Source: an uncultured Candidatus Saccharibacteria bacterium (GTDB lineage: Bacteria; Patescibacteriota; Saccharimonadia; Saccharimonadales; Saccharimonadaceae). Taken from it: a stretch of DNA of 34,278 nucleotides. Below are positions 8,511-16,277 of the stretch, piece by piece (the first letter of the stretch is position 1; every line of letters begins with the position of its first letter). The translations under genes and the position numbers were made by a program. The notes below the pieces were generated by a model. That model was not told where the DNA came from, made no database searches, and was given only the letters and a program-made list of their open reading frames with translations. Location: NCBI GenBank assembly GCA_948435375.1, contig CAOJGQ010000009.1, forward strand, positions 1-34,278, given 5' to 3'.

Positions 8511-8600
8511 ATAACGGATATGTTTGACGTCTACTTTTTCTGCTTCTGCTTGACGAAGAGAATACTGCAACGAAGTCTACAACAAAACTTTGACTGTTGC
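8511..8600. other. Post-cassette flank shared with the 28.9-kb locus
   Basis: Positions 8534-8565 contain TTCTGCTTCTGCTTGACGAA followed by GAGAATACT. This matches TTCTGTTTCTGTTTGACAAA followed by GAAACTATA just after cassette C4 (28940-28968). The shared flank suggests the cassettes were copied from a common parent gene together with its 3' sequence. Here it follows the head of an inverted cassette, while at 28.9 kb it follows a tail. Confidence 0.55.
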
Positions 8601-8603
8601 CTC

Positions 8604-8726
8604 TGGTTTTTCGATTTATGTTTTGACGAAGGAGGATCCGGACTTACGAGGAGGAAGAGCGCGCCATACCCGTGACGACGGGATATGGCGACGCGCCTCC
8701 TTCGTTAGAACAGAATCGAAAAACCA
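8604..8726. repeat. Long imperfect inverted repeat with structured core (hairpin element A)
   Basis: Left arm 8604-8635 (TGGTTTTTCGATT ... ACGAAGGAGG) and right arm 8696-8726 pair over ~31 nt with a few mismatches. The enclosed core, 8635-8696, folds again: GCCATA.CCGT against ACGG..TATGGC inside GCGC/GCGC. The core aligns without gaps to 31990-32051 at about two thirds of positions, including AGGAAGAGCGC. No T tract follows, so it is not simply a terminator. It resembles a non-autonomous palindromic element or a structured RNA. Confidence 0.65.
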
Positions 8727-8779
8727 AATTACAGACAATCAAAAATAGACCCCGGCATTCCCGCCATGGTCATATTTTG

Positions 8780-9346
8780 TTATGGAAGAGGAGGAGGAAA
8801 ACCTTGAACGGATAAACAATCACGCAACTCAGCTACCGTATCACCGTCTAAGCGCACTGAAATCAGAGGCCAATATAGATCATTCACGGTGTTATAGCCA
8901 AAAGACTTAACTAGATTATACTTGCTAGCGCTTAACCCGAGTTTCTCTATTGCTACCAAACACCTCCTACTAGGCAAAAGGATCTTATCGATTTTTGCTT
9001 GCGTCTTTGAGTTTTTCTCATCCATCAATTTCAGACCATGCTTACCAAGCTCGAGCACAATCTCGTTCAATGTTCCATGGCCCAAATAACTAATTTTCAG
9101 TAGTTCTGACGCCTTGTATGACAACAATTCGCCCACCGTATGGATATCCTGCAAGCAGTTAGACGCGCGTTTACTTAGGTCTAACGCATCTCCAAGACGA
9201 GCATCATCGAGACTACTAGCCGCTGCTTCCTCCAGCAACTCCTCGTCCAGAGTTACCTCAGTTCCGCCCAGTCGCCGTATTGTCTCAGAAACACACATAT
9301 CTAAAAGTTCCTGCTTGTTTGCCAAAACAGCGGCGTCTTTGAACAC
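8780..9346 (-). CDS. RNA polymerase alpha-CTD-like protein
   Basis: This 188-residue protein has two helix-hairpin-helix modules resembling the C-terminal domain of RpoA. Residues ~56-112 (LDLSKRASNCLQDIHTVGEL...LLKISYLGHGTLNEIVLELGKHGLKL) follow the alpha-CTD pattern closely: L..S.R..NCL, TVGEL, LL.I..LG, L.EI...L...GL. Residues ~128-185 are a weaker second copy (LGLSASKYNLVKSFGYNTVNDLYWP...). There is no alpha N-terminal dimerisation domain, so it is not RpoA. A role in promoter or protein contacts is inference. The start is a GTG at 9346, with GGAGG 11 nt upstream. It follows the coiled-coil gene by 29 nt, so the two are probably cotranscribed. Codon use is more balanced than in the C-rich core genes around it, hinting at acquisition. 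Confidence 0.65.
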   Translation of the reverse strand: MFKDAAVLANKQELLDMCVSETIRRLGGTEVTLDEELLEEAAASSLDDARLGDALDLSKRASNCLQDIHTVGELLSYKASELLKISYLGHGTLNEIVLELGKHGLKLMDEKNSKTQAKIDKILLPSRRCLVAIEKLGLSASKYNLVKSFGYNTVNDLYWPLISVRLDGDTVAELRDCLSVQGFPPPLP

Positions 9347-9375
9347 TAATAAATCGTCCTCCCCACGGATTCCAG

Positions 9376-9660
9376 CTAGCGTTCTAACTCCTCATTCCAT
9401 TGTTTTAACCGCAGATTCTCTCGCGAACAGCTAAGCAGCTTATCATCTTTTTGCCGCAATACATTATCTTGGCGCTGCAGTTCCTGCTGCAATGTTTGGC
9501 ATTTCACTTCTAGAGCTTTAAATTTCTGCTCCATTTGTTTCAAAGCCTTTTCAGATTCTTCGACTACTTTATTAGTCGCCTTTGTCACTTTTGCCCGTAC
9601 TATCCATACAGACAGCAACACAGATAGCAACACAGTAATTATAATTGTCCAAAAATCCAT
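9376..9660 (-). CDS. Small membrane-anchored coiled-coil protein
   Basis: This 94-residue protein starts with a transmembrane segment (residues 4-22, FWTIIITVLLSVLLSVWIV) followed by a basic stretch and a long coiled coil (residues ~30-92, rich in K, E and Q with heptad leucines, ending WNEELER). The ATG at 9660 is preceded by GGGAGAG. A topology like RmuC or YhcB N-termini is suggested, but it is too short for either, and I do not recognise a family. It sits just upstream of the alpha-CTD-like gene on the same strand and 81 nt downstream of the TraG-like gene. Confidence 0.6.
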   Translation of the reverse strand: MDFWTIIITVLLSVLLSVWIVRAKVTKATNKVVEESEKALKQMEQKFKALEVKCQTLQQELQRQDNVLRQKDDKLLSCSRENLRLKQWNEELER

Positions 9661-9740
9661 TCATCTCTCCCCCTTCACTTTTAAAAAACTATTTTGTTTT
9701 TAGCCATCGCAAAAAACTATAACGTGACTCTTTTAGATAA

Positions 9741-12569
9741 CTATTTCCGCTTAACCTTGAAAACCACCCCGTCATCCGCCTGATGATCCGTCTGAGAAGT
9801 CTGATGGTCCGCCCGAGGGACCTGATTTGCCTCCTGACCCCCTTCAGAGCTACGAGAAGCCCCTTCAATCTGTCCAGTAGTATCCATAAGCGGTTTCGGA
9901 CTAGAAGCCCCTTCCTGAGCCTCTGAAGCCATAATTAGCGCATTTCGCTCCGCATCATCACTCTTATCCGTAATCTGCTCACGCTTTTTCTTCCAACTAT
10001 CCAGAAAACTCGACTTTTCAGCTTTTTCAACCATATTCGTTTTCGAAACATTTTTAACCATAGACGTTTTCGACGCGCCCATATCTTCCCCAGATTCCCC
10101 CTCTGCTTGTTTACCTGCCCTTGCCCAGCGCTCCTTGATCTCACGTTCCACCTCTGCCCGCGTTCGCCCATATCGTGTCGCCGAATATTGTTTCATCATC
10201 TCCATCAGCTCCGCATTCGCTTTCCCCATCGGCGGCACCAGCTTCATCGTAAACGGCGCGCTCGGCAAATCAAACATCATCACCGTCGCAATCGCCTGAA
10301 AATTCCCCTGTTTATGCAAATCTTCCGCGTTAAACACCGGCGAAAACGCCTTTTCCATCAATTCCGCGTCCGTCACCCCAATTCGCCCACACAAAATCGT
10401 CCCACAGTTCCCTAGTACTGCCTCCCGAATTTTATCCGTCAGCTGCGTCATAAACTGGTTCGCCAGCAAGAGATTCAGCCGATATTTCCTCGCCTCCGAC
10501 AAAATACTCTCAAAACTATCCGTCGCAAAGTTCTGAAACTCGTCCACAAACAAGCAAAAGTCTTTTCGTTCGTCCTCTGGAATATCCGCCCGGCTCATCG
10601 CCACCTGCTGAAACTTCATCACCAAAATCATACCGAGCAAATTGCTGTTAATATCGCCCAATTTCCCCTTTGACAAGTTCACAAGAAAGATTTTCTTGTT
10701 GTCCATAATTTCGCGAATATTAAAGCCTGATTTCGCTTGACCAAGAATATTTCTCATGGTCGTATTACTCAGAAATGGCCCCCATTTCGACGCAAACCAC
10801 GTGATCACTTCACCCGCATCATTGCTTTTCTGCGACGCCGGAAACTCCTTCGTCCAATAATCATACACTGCTTTGTCAGTTACATACTTCAATTTACTCT
10901 TTACAAACTCCGGATCAGTGAAACATTGCGGAATATCAATGAAGGTCGCCCCGTTTGGATCGCTCATCAGCAGCAATGCCGCATTCCGAAACATATGCTG
11001 ACCACGCGGTCCAAAGAAACCCTGATTCGACGGATCAAACAAGCTTTGCAACATATTGATTCCCTCTTGTACGATAAAATCTTTTTGGTCCTCTGTCGTC
11101 CACTCAAACATATTCATCCCCATCGGGTGTTCCATGTCCGAAGGGTCAAAATAGACCACATCATCAATCCGATCCTCTGGCACTTTCGCCAGCAACGTCT
11201 CCGCCGCGTCCCCGTGCGGATCAATGAAAGCAAACCCTCGCCCCTCCAGCATATCCTGATAGGCAATATTCGTCAGTAAGACCGACTTACCCATACCGGT
11301 CGCCCCGATTACATAAGTATGGCGTCGTCGATCCTTCTCTGATAATCGAATTTCCTTCTCTGTTCCGCGAAACTCATTCACCCCGAGCAGCACTCCATCC
11401 GTCACCAATTTCGCCGGCCCATCAACTTGTTTAGTCGCCTGCCGCTCCACCTGCGAAGTCGGAATCGCATTTTGTGCCGGCAAGTGAAAAACCGACGCCA
11501 GCTCTATGCTATTCAAAATATTTCCACTCGTGCCCTGCGGGAAAATCCGAAAAATAAAATCTACCGAAAGCTTTTTCGCGTCCTTCAATATATCATATTG
11601 AAAACTATTGTGATTCTGCGAATCAAACTGCGCAAAAGCCGCCACAAGCCCCGACAACATCGCCTCCGAACGCGCTTTTGAGTTTGAACTCGCCACCACT
11701 CGGATTAAGGTCTCAAAACCCGGGTACTTTGTCTTATTCTCAATCGCTGCAATTTCCTCTTGTTGTAAATTCGATAATGGTTCATTTTTTTGTTCAGCTT
11801 GTTCGCGCGGATCGGGTGGGTGAAAAAATGCCTGAGCAAAATCTTTAACCATATTCGCGATCCCAAGAACAACTTTTTTACCCCCAGCATGTTTTTTCTT
11901 CCCATCGCGTAAATCTTGTACCCAGCTAGTCGATTTTGTTGTCCAGCTCCCGTCCGTCGGTCGCATCAGAAGTTGTAAAGCCATGCTTTCCCCCGCTTTC
12001 GTCACCGACATCGCGTTCAAAATCGCCAAGCTTGCGTCGCGCTTGCTATCTTCATAAGTACTAATTGGGTAGACAAAATCCTTCTTTAAAGTCAGCTCAC
12101 CCCCGGCAATCATTTCCGTCGTCACCTCTTTACCAAAGATATTTTCCTGCTCAATCTCCTCCAACCTTGCTGTCGGATAAGCCGACAAAATCGCCTGCTT
12201 CACCGTCTCCGAAATCACCGCCGGCACCACAGTATAATATTTAATCAGGCCATCTGTCGCAATAATCTCAAATGCCAAATGCCTCTGTCCAAAAACCCGA
12301 CTACTAAACCCCTTCGTTAGCGTCGAGGCAATAATCGAATACATCACCTGTGCCTGCGAAAGCGCCTCGTTCGTCACATCCCGCTCATCACGTCCTCCAC
12401 CCTGAATATCATCCGTACTCGGCGGCAAATGAATCAACATTGGCATCATTTTCAGCCCCCGCTCATAGTTCTTCGCCTGACGTCGTTTTTGCAGATGTAA
12501 CGCCCAAACAAACCCAACCATGAGCAGTACAATCGCCACTGCTGCCAGAATAACTACCCACTTAGGCAT
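9741..12569 (-). CDS. TraG/TraD (VirD4)-like DNA-binding ATPase
   Basis: This 942-residue membrane-anchored ATPase has a transmembrane helix at residues 5-25. Residues ~50-400 form an N-terminal domain, and the RecA-like motor follows: Walker A GATGMGKS (422-429), DPHGD (450-454), Walker B FCLFVDEFQNF (671-681), and a sensor-like LLLANQF (699-705). The C-terminal ~140 residues are polar and low in complexity. The family (type IV secretion DNA-binding domain, DUF87/TraD-like) couples DNA or protein substrates to secretion channels; in Patescibacteria such proteins often stand near competence or type IV secretion genes. No VirB4, VirB6 or relaxase is present here. It starts 51 nt after the 222-residue gene at 12621 and is probably cotranscribed with it. 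The ATG at 12569 follows an AGAGG. Confidence 0.85.
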   Translation of the reverse strand: MPKWVVILAAVAIVLLMVGFVWALHLQKRRQAKNYERGLKMMPMLIHLPPSTDDIQGGGRDERDVTNEALSQAQVMYSIIASTLTKGFSSRVFGQRHLAFEIIATDGLIKYYTVVPAVISETVKQAILSAYPTARLEEIEQENIFGKEVTTEMIAGGELTLKKDFVYPISTYEDSKRDASLAILNAMSVTKAGESMALQLLMRPTDGSWTTKSTSWVQDLRDGKKKHAGGKKVVLGIANMVKDFAQAFFHPPDPREQAEQKNEPLSNLQQEEIAAIENKTKYPGFETLIRVVASSNSKARSEAMLSGLVAAFAQFDSQNHNSFQYDILKDAKKLSVDFIFRIFPQGTSGNILNSIELASVFHLPAQNAIPTSQVERQATKQVDGPAKLVTDGVLLGVNEFRGTEKEIRLSEKDRRRHTYVIGATGMGKSVLLTNIAYQDMLEGRGFAFIDPHGDAAETLLAKVPEDRIDDVVYFDPSDMEHPMGMNMFEWTTEDQKDFIVQEGINMLQSLFDPSNQGFFGPRGQHMFRNAALLLMSDPNGATFIDIPQCFTDPEFVKSKLKYVTDKAVYDYWTKEFPASQKSNDAGEVITWFASKWGPFLSNTTMRNILGQAKSGFNIREIMDNKKIFLVNLSKGKLGDINSNLLGMILVMKFQQVAMSRADIPEDERKDFCLFVDEFQNFATDSFESILSEARKYRLNLLLANQFMTQLTDKIREAVLGNCGTILCGRIGVTDAELMEKAFSPVFNAEDLHKQGNFQAIATVMMFDLPSAPFTMKLVPPMGKANAELMEMMKQYSATRYGRTRAEVEREIKERWARAGKQAEGESGEDMGASKTSMVKNVSKTNMVEKAEKSSFLDSWKKKREQITDKSDDAERNALIMASEAQEGASSPKPLMDTTGQIEGASRSSEGGQEANQVPRADHQTSQTDHQADDGVVFKVKRK

Positions 12570-12620
12570 TTTCTACCTCTGTTTCATTATTTTTTACAAC
12601 ACCAACCCTAAGCCCCTCCA

Positions 12621-13289
12621 TCAGTTTCCGCTCCCAAATTCATAACCAAACGCCCCTCGCAACATCTCTAACATCCCCTTCTCACGCGCTCTCACCACGT
12701 CCGCCGGTCGAAACACTGGCTGCGAAGTAATTGCCTGTACCTCCGCCACTGTCGCCGTTGTCACCGCATCCTGCACCTTCTGAACAATTTTATGATCACG
12801 ATTAATCAGTGCTTTCTCCGCTTCGCTCGCCCCTTTTGGCGCCAAATTCTCCTCATTCCGTAGATCCTCTTCATCCGCCTCTAGCCTCTCCTGAGTCTGA
12901 ACTTCCGTTTCTTCTCCCACAAATTCCATCGGGTTCAAGATTTCCTGCCGATCTCGTTCAAGCTCGTCCTGAGCCATAAGTTCTTCGCCCATCTGGGCTA
13001 CCGACATCCCTGCTGGTCCACCGCCAAATCCCAGCTGCGCATTCCCCTTAAGCACCATCGCCCCCGTTCTCCCAGCCTCTGTTCTAGTATTTTTTACAAC
13101 ACCAGAATCTAATACGCCCTTATCGCCGATATCAAGACTAGACGCGCCAAAACCAGACCTTTCTACCCCTGAAGCCTCACTTCTACCCGGAACCATCTCA
13201 ATCGGCTGGCCCAAGACCTCACCACCCGTACCATTCAGCCATTCTCCAGGCTTCATTCCGCCATTACTCTGCCCTGCTACTTTATCCAT
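12621..13289 (-). CDS. Hypothetical polar protein upstream of the TraG-like gene
   Basis: This 222-residue protein has no transmembrane segment and no recognised domain. The first ~90 residues are Gly-rich and probably disordered; residues ~105-185 are acidic and helical (EELMAQDELERDRQEILNPMEFVGEETEVQTQERLEADEED...); the last 35 residues have mixed composition (ARE KGMLEMLRGAFGYEFG). A -10 TAAAAT (13296-13301) ends 6 nt before the ATG, so the transcript would be leaderless. Position suggests an accessory partner of the TraG-like ATPase. A copy of the TTGTAAAAAATA word falls inside the gene and encodes VVKN. Confidence 0.65.
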   Translation of the reverse strand: MDKVAGQSNGGMKPGEWLNGTGGEVLGQPIEMVPGRSEASGVERSGFGASSLDIGDKGVLDSGVVKNTRTEAGRTGAMVLKGNAQLGFGGGPAGMSVAQMGEELMAQDELERDRQEILNPMEFVGEETEVQTQERLEADEEDLRNEENLAPKGASEAEKALINRDHKIVQKVQDAVTTATVAEVQAITSQPVFRPADVVRAREKGMLEMLRGAFGYEFGSGN

Positions 13290-13378
13290 AAGCTTATTTT
13301 ATCACAAACCCCCATTTTGTTCACATATTTTATACAAAAAATCCCCCAAATTTCTCAAAAATAATTCTCTAAAACGCC

Positions 13379-13726
13379 CTAAGCTGCCCTTTTCCCAATC
13401 AAAAAACATGCCAAAAAGACAAAAACCACCGTCAGCCCCACCGTCACCGGACTCAGCGACCCTAGCGACTGCGCCAGAAGCAGCATAATCGGCCCAAACG
13501 CAATCACCGCGCTATAAAGATATTCCCTTTGCGCCAGATTACGTTTTGTTAGTTTTGCCCCAAAGCGTACAAACATCTGCGCCACCCCGAGCATCACAAT
13601 ATAAACTGCTGTAAAAAATACCAAAACCCCGAGTGGACCAATATCCAACGGGGTGGTAAAATTCAGCATTACTAGCAGCACAACTGCTGCTAGTAAGCTC
13701 AAAACCGGAATCAGGCGTTTAGGCAT
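13379..13726 (-). CDS. Small four-helix membrane protein, unknown function
   Basis: This 115-residue protein has four predicted membrane helices (residues ~5-22, 29-50, 72-87, 90-110) separated by a basic loop, FGAKLTKRNLAQREY. No family is recognised. An extended -10 (TGATATAAT, hexamer 13733-13738) ends 6 nt before the ATG, so the message is probably leaderless. It may be first in the block that continues with the 222-residue protein and the ATPase, although the latter has its own -10 90 bp downstream. Confidence 0.65.
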   Translation of the reverse strand: MPKRLIPVLSLLAAVVLLVMLNFTTPLDIGPLGVLVFFTAVYIVMLGVAQMFVRFGAKLTKRNLAQREYLYSAVIAFGPIMLLLAQSLGSLSPVTVGLTVVFVFLACFLIGKRAA

Positions 13727-13738
13727 AAGCTCATTATA

Positions 13739-14950
13739 TCACATTTTGGTACAATCTAGCCCAGTGGCGCAAAACACCGTCCTAAATTTCCTTTCGCAAT
13801 ATAAGCGAGCCCAACTCTGCTCATCGCGCTCCAAAAAAGCTCGCGACAGAGCCTCAATCGCAAAATGCTCACACCTCACCCTGATTCTGTAAGATTATTT
13901 AGATGCATGATCTTCATCCTGCATCTATTCTAAGGGAGAATGGGAAAGTTATCCGGCATAAAACAATATTACTTTGGGCCGCAACTTTCGCCATCCTCGT
14001 TGGTTTGACCGCTCCACTTTCGTGGGGCACACGTCCTAGCTTGTTCCTTCCCCGTTATTTCATTTCAAAGTACCAACAGAGTTCAGTTCAAGCGCGCTTG
14101 ACTTTTACCAAATTAGCTCAAAATCACATTTTCACCATCTTCTCTCGAAGATCAGAAAAGTCATTTCCTCCTAACTTTGGCTTTTCCATCATAATTTTCT
14201 AGTCTTTAGGCTGCTTATCTCACTTCTGCTTAACTTTGAATCTCTATTTTCGGTCTCCCTATCTTTAATCATCTCTGTTAAACTTTAAGGAATTAAGCTC
14301 CCGCTTAGTTTTTAGTTTAAATTTCCGTCTCTGCTTCCATTTAGCCCCGATTATCAGTTTCCTGCTCCGAGCTCCCCCTTCAGCCTTCCCGAATCTAAAA
14401 CTTCCCAGAAAGTTATGATTTTCCGCAAGCTAATGGTAATTCCTATGTTTGTAATTTATGGCTAGAAATTACCATTTCGCTCGTGGAATCATCGTCTGAG
14501 TCATCAAATTTTTAAACTGCGTTTTAACTTTCGTTAATTTTGTTTGTCGTTTTTGTGTTCGTTTATCGAACTGTCTCCAATATATCACGCTCATGTTAAT
14601 TTTTCAAGCCTTTTTGCCAATTTTATGTTGTGTTTTTTACAATATACCCCACTTCTTCCCTGTTATTCAAGTCCACTTCAGTGTTGTAAAGTTCACAACG
14701 TTATCCGCATCAACCATCCTAAAACATCTCTTTCTGTTGTAGAAATAACAACATATTATACCTAATCGTTGTTATATTTACAACAGAAAATCCATATTTT
14801 CAGCTATCCTATCGTTATTTCCACATTATCAATCGTCCCTTATTTTCAAAATGTTGTTATTTTAACAGCAACACCGTACACTCCGCCTGCTTAAAAATTT
14901 TAACTATTATCGTTTTTGACGTTTTTGACGTTTTTGGCCAAATTTTCACC
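13739..14950. other. Gene-poor region (13739-14950)
   Basis: No convincing gene. A frame of 99 codons at 13903 (+) has no ribosome site and turns low-complexity. The 14400-14900 part carries GTTCGTTTATCGAAC (palindromic, ~14558), several inverted GTTGT...ACAAC words (14676, 14738, 14768, 14852), and a GTTTTTGAC triplet repeat near 14910-14935. The low-complexity, T-rich plus strand suggests degraded or regulatory DNA. Confidence 0.5.
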
Positions 14951-14959
14951 ACTTCCCTC

Positions 14960-14988
14960 TTGCCGAGCCACGCAAACCGTGCTACAAT
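14960..14988 (+). promoter_or_regulatory. tRNA-Gly promoter
   Basis: TTGCCG (14960-14965), a 17-nt spacer and TACAAT (14983-14988) lie 13 nt before the tRNA. Confidence 0.75.
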
Positions 14989-15001
14989 AAACCCATAGCT
15001 T

Positions 15002-15078
15002 GCGGGCGTAGCTCAGTTGTTTAGAGCGCTTCCTTGCCAAGGAAGAGGTCGAGAGTTAGAGTCTCTTCGCCCGCACCA
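15002..15078 (+). tRNA. tRNA-Gly (anticodon GCC)
   Basis: A 77-nt cloverleaf with acceptor GCGGGCG/CGCCCGC, D stem GCTC/GAGC, anticodon stem CTTCC/GGAAG with loop TTGCCAA, T stem GAGAG/CTCTT (one G-U) and encoded ACCA. Two normally invariant bases are changed: the D loop has GT where G18-G19 is expected, and the T loop reads TTAGAGT with A at position 56. Together these replace the G19-C56 tertiary pair by U19-A56, which would keep the elbow contact. The tRNA-Val in this window has the normal GG and TTC, so the change is specific. Confidence 0.95.
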
Positions 15079-15120
15079 AAAAGGACTTTCCTATCCCCCT
15101 AGGAAGGTCCTTTTTGGTGG
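15078..15120 (+). terminator. Terminator after tRNA-Gly
   Basis: AAAAAGGACTTTCCTA and TAGGAAGGTCCTTTTT form a 16-bp stem around a CCCCC loop, starting at the tRNA end and finishing in a T tract. The stem begins at the encoded CCA. Confidence 0.92.
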
Positions 15121-15539
15121 TATACCAGACCTCTGAACAGCAGCTTAGCCTCATCACATTGCAGCCTACTTTCCTAAACTAAAAACTTATATTCGGTTGC
15201 TCCCGCTCGTTCACGCCTGTTATATTATTTTTAACAACAAGAGCCATCAAAAACTGCATCTGTCTTTCTTTGCCTAAATAAGACCGATATATCACCAAAC
15301 ATACCAATCTATATCGCCTCATAATAACCTATAACCGACAGTATAAAGTATCACCTTAGCAACATCACCTCAGCAACCTAGACTCGCCAGCACATGCCGT
15401 ATACGACTACTAGCCAGCCAGCCAACCGTCCAAAAATTCATCCAAAGTACAGTCAAATTGAAAACATATTACACGGCAGAGCCCCGCTCGTTCAGTATTC
15501 CCGTGCCGTCAATTCCTCACGAAAAAACAATTCAAAACA
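15121..15539. other. Non-coding stretch 15121-15539
   Basis: No gene is supported. CCCGCTCGTTCA occurs at ~15207 and ~15484. An ACGGCA...TGCCGT inverted repeat encloses the second copy (~15472-15510), just downstream (minus strand) of the candidate small RNA, and could be a second processing or termination hairpin. A TTTTTAACAAC word occurs near 15225. Confidence 0.4.
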
Positions 15540-15645
15540 AAGAAAAAGACCGGCAACTGCGAGGAAAACCGGTCTTTCGTAGAGTGTGGAGTTATTTTGG
15601 CTATTTTTATTTTTGGTTCCTGAATAATTTTTTTATTCAAGAACT
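15540..15645 (-). ncRNA. Candidate small RNA with its own promoter and terminator
   Basis: A full promoter (15652-15680) and an intrinsic terminator (15541-15577) bracket ~105 nt with no start codon or frame. The RNA would begin with a hairpin (GTTCTTGAATAA against TTATTCAGGAAC), continue with an A-rich single strand, and end in AAAGACCGG...CCGGTCTTT followed by TTCTTTG. It does not match 6S, SRP or other families I can recognise. Orphan promoter-terminator pairs of this spacing usually mark a small RNA. Confidence 0.6.
15541..15577 (-). terminator. Terminator of the candidate small RNA
   Basis: On the minus strand, a 9-bp AAAGACCGG/CCGGTCTTT stem with a 15-nt loop, followed by TTCTTTG. Confidence 0.8.
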
Positions 15646-15651
15646 ATCCCT

Positions 15652-15680
15652 ATTATAAGCCCCCAAAATGCTTAAGTCAA
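15652..15680 (-). promoter_or_regulatory. Promoter of the candidate small RNA
   Basis: On the minus strand, TTGACT (15675-15680), a 17-nt spacer and TATAAT (15652-15657). The -35 and spacing are the same as in the rRNA and gyrB promoters. Confidence 0.75.
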
Positions 15681-15848
15681 GCACTTTTTGTATACTTTTT
15701 TTATAAAGTTTTCCACAGGATTTCATTATTAATATTTTTATACTCCACTACTACTCGGTCAACCATTACCGAGCATTGAAGCATTATAATCCACGGAATT
15801 TTGATCATGTATTCATCGACCATAGACTTCACGGATAAACTTAATCGC

Positions 15849-15876
15849 AACAAAAAAACAGCCCATACAGGCTATT
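15849..15876 (-). terminator. Terminator after tmRNA
   Basis: On the minus strand, AGCC-TGTAT-GGGCT followed by GTTTTTTTG, starting a few bases after the tmRNA CCA. The stem is short but followed by a strong T tract. Confidence 0.7.
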
Positions 15877-15881
15877 TATCT

Positions 15882-16238
15882 TGGTGGAGCTGCCGGATAC
15901 TGCCTCCGGGTCCGAAAAATTACGCTGGATACCATTCTACATGCTTAGTTCCCTGTTTATCCCGCAAATCCCACTAGCTACAAGGAACGCAGCCTGGGTG
16001 CTTTAGCCTTGGTTTTCGAGTGAAATGCCGGCTATGCTTTCACCTTATCCTCGTTGTATGATAATCTGACACCTACGAAGACTTAGTGTTAGACCAGTCT
16101 AGAATAAAATATCTCTAGGCGTACGCAGGTGCGTAAAGCACATGCTTTGAAGTGTTTTTTGCACTTATTTACAATACTTACGGTATTACGCGACATGCCT
16201 GGTATCTGTTAATGATCCGTCTAAACTTTGTCAGCCCC
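15882..16238 (-). ncRNA. ssrA: tmRNA
   Basis: This 357-nt transfer-messenger RNA rescues stalled ribosomes. The ends pair as in all tmRNAs: 5' GGGGCTG and 3' CAGCTCCACCA. The tag frame starts with GCA after TAAGT and reads AKNTSKHVLYAPAYA before TAG, a 15-residue tag ending AYA instead of the usual LAA. The T arm is unusual: stem CCGGA/TCCGG but loop GGCAGTA where TTCRANT is expected. The 5' D-like segment has AGTTTAGACGG in place of GGATTCGACGG, so a conserved GG is also GT here. A promoter (16249-16277) and terminator are present. Confidence 0.93.
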
Positions 16239-16248
16239 AACTATCCCT

Positions 16249-16277
16249 ATTCTAGCACACTCCACAGAGAAGCACAA
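16249..16277 (-). promoter_or_regulatory. tmRNA promoter
   Basis: On the minus strand, TTGTGC (16272-16277), a 17-nt spacer and TAGAAT (16249-16254). The start would fall ~7-10 nt before the mature tmRNA 5' end. Confidence 0.7.

Noticed and set aside
13903-14202. Open frame MHDLHPASILRENGK... (99 codons, plus strand)
   Set aside because: No ribosome site, no recognisable domain, and the second half is low-complexity; I treat the stretch as non-coding, though a degraded gene is possible.
15705-15720. Replication origin (TTTTCCACA, a DnaA-box-like word)
   Set aside because: Single copies only; no DnaA-box cluster and no dnaA or dnaN nearby.
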